Positions 34,614 through 44,728 of a stretch of 64,000 bases of DNA are shown in pieces. The stretch comes from Chloranthus sessilifolius (Eukaryota; Streptophyta; Magnoliopsida; Chloranthales; Chloranthaceae), in NCBI GenBank assembly GCA_021018995.1, contig CM037588.1, forward strand, positions 141,481,725 through 141,545,724, given 5' to 3'. The first letter of the stretch is position 1. The number at the start of each line of letters is the position of its first letter. Below the pieces are notes generated by a model. That model was not told the origin of the DNA and did not search any database. It saw only the letters and a list, made by a program, of their open reading frames with translations. Both the position numbers and the translations under genes were made by a program.

Positions 34614-36100
34614 ATGTCACAATTTCCCTCTCTTGAGAGACTAGACCTTGAGCTTGAAAGGACGTGTCGGCGTGTTTGTGCTAGCTCTTGGTCCTCTCAA
34701 AACGTCGTAAGTTTTGAACGTTCTAGTCACCCCGCCCTACCCTTGATTTAATTCAATATGGCGGGAGAAGAGCAACTAGAGGCACAACATTGAGAGAATA
34801 TTATACACCGTCTACTCTAACAACTCCCTCATGTATATGATTACCCACAACAGTCGGTAATGGGAACTTCAAATAAGCCCAATCTGACTAAAATGCTCGC
34901 TAGCTATCATGGGCTTAGTAACTGGGATCCCTACGACCATCTTATGACCTTTTTAGAAGTCCTGATTTTATTCAAAATAAACATGTTGTCGGAAGAGGCT
35001 GCTCGTATGAGGCTCTTCCCGTTCTCATTGAAGGATAAGGCAAAGAGGTGATTGAATTCTTTACCTCAAGATTCGATTACTAGTTGAGAATAGCTGCAAA
35101 CGAAATTCTTAGTTAAATATTTCCCAATCGGTAAGATGAACACCATTCAGAAGACCATAACATCATTCAAACAAGATCTGAATGAATCCTTTCATGAGAG
35201 TTGGGAGCGCTTAAATGAACTTCTGCGCAAGTGTCCCCATCATGGGGTTCCGAACTACCAAATTGTGCAAGGCTTCTATTAAGGGTTGACTGAGTCTAAC
35301 TGACAAATGATAGATGCTTCTTATGGGGGGATGTTTCTCACAAAGACCGCATACGACGCTTGGGAATTGTTTGAAAACTTAAGTGAGAATTCGGTGCAAC
35401 AAGATGCATCGAATCGGATTGATCCTGAGATTTCACGAGCTATACCTCCTAAGCGAGGAGGTCTATATGAACTGAAACCAACGACGGATATTTCTACCAA
35501 GGTCGAGGCCTAGGAGAAGAAATTCAAATCCTTGTTGAGTGCAAAATCACACTCAACAACTCCAATAACTGAGGTTTGTGGCATATGCTAAAGCCTAACT
35601 CATACACCTCCCAATTGTCCAGCCGCACCATTATACCCCGAGGTGGTGGAAGAACACATAAATGCTGCAAATTCTTTCTAGAGATCGGACCAAAACAATT
35701 TTGGAAACACATATAATTCGAGCTAGAGGAATCATCCAAATCTGGCCTAGAAAAGTAATGTGAATCAAGGTAGTTCTCAGACTTATAGGCCCGCATTCAA
35801 TTTGCGACCCCTGCAATTCTAAGGCCAGCAGCATAATTGACCTCAATGGAGTAACAATAATTTCGAAGAGACTATGTTGCAAGCAACACAAAGCTGGCAG
35901 CAGCAGTCTCAACAACAAACATAGTTGCTTCATTCCCACACTCAGTCCATTGCTAAGCTGGAAACCCATAAGGGCAACTGGCAATTGCTTTGAACAAGAG
36001 GGACGAGGGCCGGTTATCGTCTCAACCGGTTAATAATCCAAAAGGTCATGTCATGGCTGGGGAGACTTTGTCTTCCCCTGACCCGCCAGCACCACTATAG
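34614..36100 (+). pseudogene. Gag of element D, broken
   Basis: The start is MSQFPSLERLDLELERTCRR. A gag domain follows (MLASYHGLSNWDPYDHLMTF, ARMRLFPFSLKDKAKR, KYFPIGKMN, ESWERLNELLRKCPHHGVPN, MIDASYGGMF). The knuckle region is damaged (VCGIC then a stop), and then come a Gln-rich segment and ALNKRDEGRLSSQPVNNPKG. It ends PPAPL-stop at 36100. At least ten stops were counted. It is longer-diverged from gag B and C than they are from each other. Confidence 0.85.
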
Positions 36101-36112
36101 CACATGAACCTT

Positions 36113-36159
36113 GTCGAGCTACCGACATAATTGTAGTGCTTCTTGGGAGGCAACCCAAG
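36113..36159 (+). other. Post-gag hairpins of element D
   Basis: GTCGAGCTACCGAC (36113-36126) can pair GTCG with CGAC. CTTGGGAGGCAACCCAAG (36142-36159) forms a perfect 6-bp stem around AGGCAA. The first motif recurs with one change in E at 41487-41500, also just after gag. Confidence 0.55.
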
Positions 36160-36299
36160 TCCATTGTAAAGTATTAGTTTAGGGTTTAATTATTAGATCT
36201 AATGTGTTTGGATTGTGCTGGTGTTAACAAAGAAAATAAAAAGTGAAAGAAATATAAAATAGCTGAATGATTGGGTTGAGAATTGAGTTCTCTACAATT

Positions 36300-36595
36300 T
36301 ATTCGATCGGTCGAAATAAATTTTGACTGGTCACTGTAATCTAAAAGGGAAATTGCAGACTGGTCAAGCCTGGATCGATCGGTCAATAGAAATCAAAGGT
36401 TTCTATTTAATGCATTCTGACCAGTCGAAACTATTTCGACCGATCGGTTATAGGGACCCTGCTGCAGAACAGAGGCACTGCTGGAGAACTGTTGTTCTCC
36501 TAATTTTGTGATCGGTCGAAACGAATTCGACCAGTCAAGTTATTCTAAGCTTAGGGCTATATAAGGCTCTAAGATCGGTCAAAATTCCATTTCAA
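36300..36595. repeat. GATCGGTCGA motif array, internal copy in D
   Basis: Repeats such as TTCGATCGGTCGAAAT, TTGACTGGTCA, GATCGATCGGTCA, GACCAGTCGAAAC, TTCGACCGATCGG, GATCGGTCGAAAC and TTCGACCAGTCAAG. It uses the same motif as D's LTRs and stands directly upstream of a TATA box and the 3' ORF. Confidence 0.8.
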
Positions 36596-36837
36596 CTTGT
36601 CTTGCCCTAGCTCCCCTGCATTTCCTTCTTCTTCTTCTTACAGCCTATGGATTTCTCTGCGAATTTTGTGAATATTGTGCATGTTGTGCGGCATTTCAAG
36701 CATACCAACGCAGCACAAGAGTCAACAGCCTACTCGTCGCAGCAACATTCACGCTGTTAGGGTAATCCCGAGCTTTTCTTGTATTTTATTTGCATGAGTT
36801 AGGAAATATTTTCAAAGTTCAACAAAGGCAAGGCACC
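36550..36837 (+). promoter_or_regulatory. Promoter-like leader of the D 3' ORF
   Basis: TATA box TATATAAGG at 36558-36566, then a pyrimidine-rich stretch (about 36596-36640, TTCCTTCTTCTTCTTCTT) and a leader to the ATG at 36838. This is the clearest of the internal promoter-like segments. Confidence 0.5.
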
Positions 36838-38296
36838 CATGGTGGATGCCCCGTCTAAGAAAAAGGCACGTACCACTGTGCCGCCGAACCCTCGTGCTGG
36901 TGTCTAAATTGCTACAAGGTTATCGGCTGTTGCACCACAGCCACCACCGGCTGTTCCCGAGACTCAACCCCTACAGTGGGAGACTCCAAACCCGACAATG
37001 ATGAGCCATGAGTTCTTTGTCAAACCTGAGTTCCACAGGAAAATTTTCAACTAGCTTCCCGAGGCCCAGTTTGCACTAGCCTACTTTTGGCGAGCCGGCC
37101 TCAAGAGCCTATTGATTCCATCAGCGACGGTAGTTTACCCTCGTCTTGTTTGCCTTTTCTATCAAAATCTTACTTATAGTACTGGCAAGCATGAGAGATT
37201 TCTAACTAAGGTCAACGATTTCGACCTTTCAATTGACAGGGCAGCATTAGTTACTGCCCATGGACTCCCTGCGGCATACCCTATGGGAAGTGGCCTAGTG
37301 ACAGGCCAAAACTTCCAAGAATTTGCTGAATTGGTGAATGCCATTTCCGACAAACCACCAGTTGGCCCCACTTTTACCACTCGAGCCACCCTTCGACCCG
37401 ACCTTTTCTTTGCGAACGTAGTGTTATATAAAACACTAAGTCCCATTACACATAAGACCCAACGCTGTGGGGACCTTTTGAAGGTCCTTTACGTTGTCAT
37501 TAAGTGCTAGTGGGTGTCACCGGTGCAGTTGGTTTTCTTTGGGCTGCTTGATATCCACAGGAAATTAGCTGCACCCCACTCCCACAAAAAGTCAATTCGG
37601 CTTTTGTACGGGCGGGAAATCACACACTTGTTACTCCAACAGGGGTACAAGATCGACCCGCGGGAGCCACCGTTGACAAAATTTCCCAAGCTCTATGATG
37701 TGAGCCAATGGAGAAAGGTCCGACCCACTGTTGCTATGGCCTCCACTTCGACTGCACCTCTGGTGGAGACACCAGCTGTCTCCGCCTCTTATCTTGTTGG
37801 ATCTGCTGCTGGGGCAACTGGCACCACCATCTCGGTTCCTTCCCATACTCAGCCTATACCTTTATGCTCTCACCTTCACCACCACTTGAGATGGGGGATA
37901 TATTACACTCCCCTCAGTCTCCTCAACCCCATTTCCTTCCACTCAGGTCGATACTTCATCCATTCACTCACCTACTGTTGCACCTCCGGTCACCGTGCTT
38001 TTAACGGATCCTATCATCACACCGAAGCTTGTACCCACCCCATCCACTTTTATGCCATGTTCTATAGCCCCCACCATGTTCTTTACCGGCACCTTTGATC
38101 TTGAAGTTAGCAAGCAGCTATACTGGCCTCTTAGATGAGGCCATTCATGGGAGCACTGCCCCATCCATGGACCAATTTTTCCCGAGTACATCTTAGTCCA
38201 CGGTGGAGCAGTGCCTCCATGCTTTGGAGGATTGCTACATGAGGCATTAGGGGGGATTTCCTTATTGTTGTCTGGGTCAGGTCTGAGTGGGATTAC
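36838..38296 (+). pseudogene. 3' ORF of D, 'putative plant transposon protein' family, N-terminal part
   Basis: It starts MVDAPSKKKARTTVPPNPRA, with a basic stretch then Pro-rich sequence. The family core follows: FFVKPEFHRKIF, VVYPRLVCLFYQNLTY, DFDLSIDRAALVTAHGLP, RCGDLLKVLYVVIK, RLLYGREITHLLLQQGYKID and PREPPLTKFPKL. A Ser/Thr/Pro-rich segment leads to the insertion point of E at 38296. The stop after DLLKVLYVVIKC and others show decay. It continues at 48196. No signal peptide or membrane segment was seen. Confidence 0.7.
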
Positions 38297-39712
38297 TGAT
38301 TAGTCACATAATTTATCATTTTATCACTCTTAACTTAGTGTTTCTAGGACTTAGTTTATAATTAATGTGATACTGATGTACAGATATTAGAGATAAGCAA
38401 TAAAAGAGAGCCTAAGTGTTAATCTTTAACAAAATGAACTCAAAAAGCAATAAGAAAGACGATTGAGCGAAAACGACATTTTCCCCCCTACTAAAAGCCA
38501 GAGAATCGTAATTAACGATTCTTCAAAAGAGATTAAAAGAGAAAAGAGATAAAGCGTAATTCAGAGAATCGTCAACTATGAGGACGCTTTGAGAAATAGA
38601 AAATCGTGATTAACGATTTTCCATAAAAGAAGCTTTCCTACTATTGTTGTTGCTACTGATCACGTGAGTGAAAGTTATCACCGCCATATCCAAAATTAGA
38701 AGACTCTTGCAATTAGAAGTTTGGTGAACCACAGATCTGAGATGATTGACAAAGATCTATCTGAAGGACTCTGCTGCTACTAAAGAAAGAACAATCCAAA
38801 AGGGCATCAACTAAAGAAAGCAAGAAAAGATAAAATTAGGAATTAGAGCTATATTATGATACTTTTATTTTCTTCTTTTAGAACTACATCTTTGTAAACC
38901 GACTCCTTATCATCTATAAATAAGAGAGCTCAGTATAGGAATAAGCATCAAAGATTTTTAGCATCAATTGACGCCTGAGGTTAGATTTTCTTTCGATCAG
39001 TAGTGTATACTAGTTAGAGTAGATTAGATATCAGAAGTTTCACAAGAGCAATTGACGACGGCAATTGAGTGCTGAAGATTAGTGTAGATATCCTAGTTTC
39101 TCAGAAGTAATTAACGACTGCGGTTGAGGGGTGAAAGATATATTTTACTTTGCTTTCTAATTTAGATTTATTTGCTTTGTAAGCATCTCTAACTTTTGAT
39201 TTAAATTGACGACTCAGGTTGGAATTTGCAAATTAGTGTAATGGTTTTTTATTTTCTATCTTCAATTTTCTAAGGTTTGATTGACGCCCAAATTTTAGGA
39301 AGTTGTTGATTAGATTAAATCTGTATTGATAGGATCTTAGACTTGATTGACGACCAATGCTAGGAGACTAGAAATATGGTGTAACGGTACTATTTATTTT
39401 CATAAATATCCAATAGCTGAAGATTGAGATTGATGACCTTAATCTAAAGAAGGAGGATTAGGATTTATTTTTATGCACTTTAGATTTAGAAAATATTCTT
39501 TTATTCATATTTCTCCAGCAGATTAGATTTTAAAGATAAGTAGAAGTTTTTAAGATAAGAATTTAGATAGAAGATATAACTAAGAAGATAAAATAGATAC
39601 AAACTTCCTTGTAGGGATGATCCTAATGCTAGTACTATAATTTCCATTGTGCACTTGCAATAGGTTAAGACTTGAATTTAATAAAATATATATACACTCA
39701 AGAATACGATCA
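38297..39712 (+). repeat. 5' LTR of element E
   Basis: It starts TGATTAGTCACA and ends CGATCA. The partner is 46784-48195. Two perfect 8-bp-arm palindromes lie at 38507-38627, and a TATA box CTATAAATAAG at 38914. Confidence 0.92.
38507..38627. repeat. AATCGT..ACGATT palindromes in the E 5' LTR
   Basis: AGAATCGT and ACGATTCT around AATTA (near 38510), and AAAATCGT and ACGATTTT around GATTA (near 38600). Between them a half-site GAGAATCGTCAACTATGAGG. They are repeated in the 3' LTR at 46988-47108. Confidence 0.8.
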
Positions 39713-39718
39713 AGTTTT

Positions 39719-39736
39719 TGGCGTTGTTGTCGGGAA
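39719..39736 (+). other. Primer binding site of element E
   Basis: TGGCGTTGTTGTCGGGAA, a slightly changed tRNA-Asp-like site, after CAAGTTTT. Confidence 0.75.
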
Positions 39737-40004
39737 AGCAATTTATCTATATTTCCTTTATTTATATCTAATATTTTCAATCTTTTAAAAACTAATATTT
39801 ATCTTTCCCTTTTTATATTTCTTTATATTTTTATTTTTCTTTAATCACTTCTTACTCTTTTGCAGGTTTATTCAGAATAAGCAAATCAAGGTTTCAACTT
39901 CTCCTGATCACAGAAGCCAGAGGACTAGATATTTTTTCTCTCCCTGCTCTTCTAAAATAAAAATCATATAAATATTATATACAAAAAGATTTATCTTCTG
40001 GTGT

Positions 40005-41474
40005 ATGCACTATACTCGGTCTAGCAACCTAGATTCTTTCGGATATGACCCAGAAATTGAACGAACTCTCTTGCGTAGACTAGTCGTAAGCCGAGCCTCT
40101 GCAAGAGCTTCGAGAACCATGGCTAATGAACTATCAATCGAAGCACATTTCAGCCCTGTAGCCTTTATTGAGCCCTCCTGTATAGTTATACCAGAGGTAG
40201 CTGAAGGTCAAGGTTACGACATCGAGCCCCACATACTTCAAACTTTATCTACTTTTCATGGGCTTGATAGGGAAGAACCCCTACCAGTACCTAAGGGACT
40301 TCATAGAACTTTGTACCATGCTATAGACCACGACTAATAAAGAGGCTATAAGACTGTGTCTGTTTCTTTTTCTCTGAAAGATAGGGTGAAGGCATGGCTA
40401 GTCTCACTGCCTGCCAGGAGTATTACCACTTGGGAAGATCTCTAATTCAAATTTTTGGCTGAATACTTTCCAATTGGTAGAACAAACCAAATTCGCCAAG
40501 CGATTCAAGGCTTCAGACAAAAATCTGGAGATTATTTCATGAGAGTGGGCAACGGATGAAAGATTTACTTCGGAAGTGCCCTCATCATGAGGTACCCAAT
40601 TGGTCCATAGCACAAAGTTTTTACTAGGGATTAACTGAGACCAACCAGTCCACAGTCGATGTCGTAAGCGAAGGAGCCTTCATGGCTTAGAACGGCCAAC
40701 AGACTTGGAAATTATTTAAAAAACTGGCTAATACTTCAAAGCAAAAGTAGGCTTTACTGCTGACCGATCCAGAAATTGTTCATCATACCCCGCTCGCAAG
40801 AGGTGGGTTTACGAAATTAATAAGGAAAAATTAAATGCCGAGGACGACATGAGTGCAAAAGTTTTAATACTTGAGCAAAAAATCACCACACTCATGAGTT
40901 CTAACCCTCACACTCTAGACAGGTCTACGGTAAATCAGTCTAATTGCCAGGCTCAAATATATAATGAAAACTCTGCTGTGCCACAATACCAAGAAGTGGT
41001 GGAAACTGAACAAGTAATGGCCTTTCAGAGGGGAGAATATGGGAATTCCTACAATCCATCATGGAGAAATCATCCGAGATTTAACTACGGTTTCACAGTG
41101 GGAGCACAACTAGCAGCAATAGTTGCACAATCCCGATTCTCTCAGATTCAAGTTTTCCACCAAAGACCCCAAATGCAGGCGGCAAAACCCCAAATTGGAT
41201 CACAGAGTAATATGTCTGATGTTACTATTGTTCAAATCCTTCAAGATTTACAACTGTCGCACCAGCATTCAAAAGACCTACACCAACTTGCTCAATTCTC
41301 TCAGACCCTTCACTCACTTACCCAGTTCATCACCAAGTTAGAAAGCTAGATTGGTTAACTAGCTTCGCAGGTGGCAAAGAGAGAAAGTGGACAATTACCT
41401 ATGCAGCCTATAAAAAATCCTAGAGGTCAAGCTTTCCTGGGGGAGACAGCTACTCCCCAAAATCCAATTTAAAA
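40005..41474 (+). pseudogene. Gag of element E, heavily broken
   Basis: It starts MHYTRSSNLDSFGYDPEIER, then ILQTLSTFHGLDREEP, SFSLKDRVKAWLVSLPARS, FKFLAEYFPIGRTNQIRQAI. Later come a stretch with EQVMAFQRGEYGNSYNPSWR, QLAQFSQTLHSLTQFITKLE and KGQAFLGET-like sequence. The order matches gag D. Many stops and shifts occur between 40330 and 40850, and no zinc knuckle could be read. Confidence 0.78.
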
Positions 41475-41486
41475 ACCTCCCGGATC

Positions 41487-41500
41487 GTCGCGCTACCGAC
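41487..41500 (+). other. Post-gag hairpin of element E
   Basis: GTCGCGCTACCGAC, one base different from D's 36113-36126, with GTCG/CGAC pairing. Confidence 0.5.
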
Positions 41501-41559
41501 TCATCCGTAGCATCATGTGTAAATTATGTAAACTATTTCATGTTTCATTTTTTATTTTC

Positions 41560-41745
41560 CTTTTAGGTATTAAAATACGATCTGTTTCACTCAACGATAG
41601 ATCGTAAATTGTACCTACTGTATAGTATAAGTAGACAATCGTATGGATTTATGATTGTTCGTAGTGTATAACGCAGCGATTGCGATTCTTAGGCCATTAA
41701 GTGCCAGAATCAACTTATGATTCTAGGTTAACTTAAGAGATGATC
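41560..41745. repeat. ATCGT/ACGAT motif cluster, internal copy in E
   Basis: TACGATCTG, CAACGATAGATCGTAAATTG, CAATCGTATGG and GCGATTGCGATTC. It is weaker than the LTR copy but has the same half-site. It lies upstream of the E 3' ORF. Confidence 0.5.
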
Positions 41746-41819
41746 GGCTTAACTGGTCATCACTGAAAACAGGACCCATATATCCTTAAAAAAGGATATG
41801 TTAGTCCCATTTTAAAAAA

Positions 41820-42092
41820 TCCTTCAGTTTTATCCTTTTCCTCTCCTTTCTTCCCTCTCTTTCTCAAACACCCTGAATCTTAACCATTCTAATAACCACT
41901 CCAGCCATATATTTTCTTCAAAATCTCCTTCTATTTCGATTCATTCTATCGCATATTTGTGGAATTAGGGTTTTATCAATAAGGTAAGGGAACGATTTTT
42001 GAAAGAGATGTATTTGCAGGGGTTGTTTATTCAAAAATGGGGTGTTGAAATTTTGATTAAACATTGGTTGATTTTGCAGAAAACAAAATAGA
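41820..42092 (+). promoter_or_regulatory. Leader of the E 3' ORF with a likely intron
   Basis: A pyrimidine-rich stretch (41830-41880) is followed by AAG/GTAAGG at 41984 and TTGATTTTGCAG at 42079. These make a 96-bp intron candidate ending 13 bases before the ATG at 42093. No clear TATA box was seen. Confidence 0.4.
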
Positions 42093-44728
42093 ATGAAAAA
42101 CGAACAAGGAAAAAGGCAGAGAGACGAAGGGGAAGAAGATGAAGGTAATAGCTCCGATAATCTCCCAATCATTCAATGCATTGCACAGTCTGCTGCCCAA
42201 AAAGATAAATCACAAGCAACAGACCGTCCTAAAAAGAAGACAAAGTCTTTAGGGGTGGTTATCTGAGAAGATCTTACATACACAACTGAGACAGAGTCTG
42301 TGTCTGTCCCTCAAAAGGGCTTAAAATTAGATAAAGGAAAAAAGCTAGCATCCTCTGCTATGATAGCAGATAAGGTTCCTCCTTCAATAAAGAATCATAA
42401 TGTGGGCGCTGAAATTGCAGTGGATGTTGAATCCTTAAAAAAATTAGAAATGGGTGGAGAAGCTATTAAGTACTTCAGAGATGCCGAGTTGACCTATTTC
42501 CTGGAGCCCGGAGTCACACCAGTCTATCCCAAATTGGTGAGGCTATTTTATAAAAATAGGACTAAAAGGAGCCAAGGATTACCCCATACCCTCTCCACTA
42601 GTATAGATGGGCTTTTGATCGAAATTTCGAAAGAAATGGTTGCCAAGGTCATGAATGCACCCCTAGAAACACCACGATTATCCCTGGATAACCTCGAGGC
42701 CAACCTTTTGAGGATGCCATTAGATTCCCTTCTATGTTTCTCTCAAAAGGCAACTAAATTATTAGAAAAAGCTCCACAGGACAGGTCCTTTTTCCTTAGG
42801 AAGGATCTAGAAACAAGGAGCTTATCACTCCACTTTTTTTATGTGCTTATCCATAAAACTATTCATCCCACGGGCCATGAAACGCAGAGAAGAGCTTTGT
42901 TTGCTAAGGCATTGTACCTTATGGAAAATCGCTATTGGTTCAATGTACCCTCATATCTTCTTGAAGTCATCATGATCGTAAGAGAGAAGTTGAGTAAAAA
43001 AAAATTCCAGAAGAAAAAGTTGACCTTGCCATTTGGAGGACTTATTACTAATCTACTGATGAATGTGGGGTATAGTATAAATCCCAAAGAAAAAACTCTA
43101 CCCAGACTAGAGGAAGGCTTGACAGTTTTAGCCTATAGGATAACTTTAGGTGCTGACAATAAGAAGAGAATCCCCTTATTCCCTCGTACCAAAAGTACCC
43201 CCTCTATGCCACAAGTCTCTCAAATTCCTGAGCAAATAGAGGAGACTTCGATAGTACAAATAACAGAAATTGTGAGGTCAGAAGATATAGTTTTAGAAGA
43301 TGGTGAAAATATTTTTACTCCACCACATGAAAGGGTAAGAAGCAGTCCCCCAGTGCCAGAGTAAATACCTGAGGAGAGAATACTAGTTGAAAATCAAGCC
43401 AGTCTATATGACTGAGCTCTGGATTCATCAACAGGGATTGCCATGCCCCATGAAATCGAACCCACTCCAACTGAAACAGAACCGGTGGATCCAAGCAGTG
43501 AAGCAGCAGAAGCTTCTCTGGCATTAGTTGAACACCAGAATGTTGAAGTGGCTACTTTTGTCCAAGTTCCTATCAGTCTTCAACCAATTGCCCCATCAGA
43601 GGCATTATCAGCTCCACCTCCTATGTCGCAAATAGAAGGAGTGAACCAAGGAATCGAAGTCACATCCCCTGTTGACTCCATAGCTACCACCACTGCACCT
43701 ACATCCCAAGTTGCGGAATTAAGTCTACATATTGAAACCCCATGAGAGAGCTTCAACGCACTCTTACATCAGGAAATATCTGTTCCAGCTACTACTTCAA
43801 CAGGCCCAGTAATTGAACCTGATCTGGAGAGAAGATTAAAAGTAGAGCAATGATAAATTTCCAATGCCCAATTACCAGATATAGTCAGGAGAATGATGGA
43901 TGAAATATATATGTTGAAATGCAGATTACGGGATAACATACCTATTGCAGAGGAAAAACAAGAGATGATTGCCAACATGAAACAGAAGGCAGTCAGGGAA
44001 TATCGTGTCCATTGGGTAGTCGAAACATATAAGAAAATTCAAGAAGAAACAGCAGCCCTCAAAAACCAACTGGCACAGGTACAAGAAGAGAACGGGATTC
44101 TGTAAGAAAAACATCAAGGGTGGGAAAGAAAAGGAATATGATATGAGGATAGAATAGCACAACTTGTCGCACAATTGATAGAATTCATTGGCAACCCAGA
44201 TGCTCTAGAAATACCAAGAGAAAAAGCCCATCAAGAATATGAACAAACCCTGAACAAATTATGAAAAGAGAAGACTCATGAACTACTATAACTCAAGGGA
44301 AAGTCCTTAAACTTCAAGAGGAGGAGTCCCTGAGTCTCATCTGTGCTATGAAAAATGAAAAGATTGAGTCACTCATCAAAAAAATTTGGACCACTGTAAC
44401 AAAAGAGAAGGCTATTTCTGATAAGCTGAGGGAGAAAAATGATGCAAAATATGTTGTAATTTACCAATTATAGAAATGACAGGCCATGCTAGAAGCAGAA
44501 CTGCAGGCCTTGAAAGCAACTTACGAGCCGGTAGAAACAGAAAAGGGAGAATCAGAAGCACCACCTGAAGAGGAAATAGAGTCTGACCAAGAATACGATT
44601 CTGACTGCAGCACTGCAGAAATGTCTGACTCTGATGAGGACTGCATTAACAACTTGGTTATTATACCAATTGCACCACATTTCCCTTCCAGATCAATTGT
44701 CCCATATCCTGCATCACCTAGTGAGTAA
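42093..44728 (+). pseudogene. 3' ORF of E, 'putative plant transposon protein' family, nearly full length
   Basis: The N-terminus is charged (MKNEQGKRQRDEGEEDEG, then RPKKKTKSLG), like a nuclear signal. The core, a 354-codon open stretch (42300-43364), includes YFLEPGVTPVYPKLVRLFYK, LIEISKEMVAKVMNAPLE, HKTIHPTGHETQRRALFAKA, YLMENRYWF and LPFGGLITNLLMNVGYSINP. A Ser/Thr/Pro/Glu-rich middle and a long helical, probably coiled-coil C-terminus follow (TYKKIQEETAALKNQLAQVQ). The end is acidic and DSD-rich. About eight stops interrupt it. This is the best copy in the window for defining the family's layout. Function unknown. Confidence 0.75.

Noticed and set aside
300-44728. Calling the 3' ORFs viral envelope genes
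   Set aside because: The position is often called env-like, but no signal peptide, membrane span or cleavage site was seen; basic N-termini and coiled coils point elsewhere.
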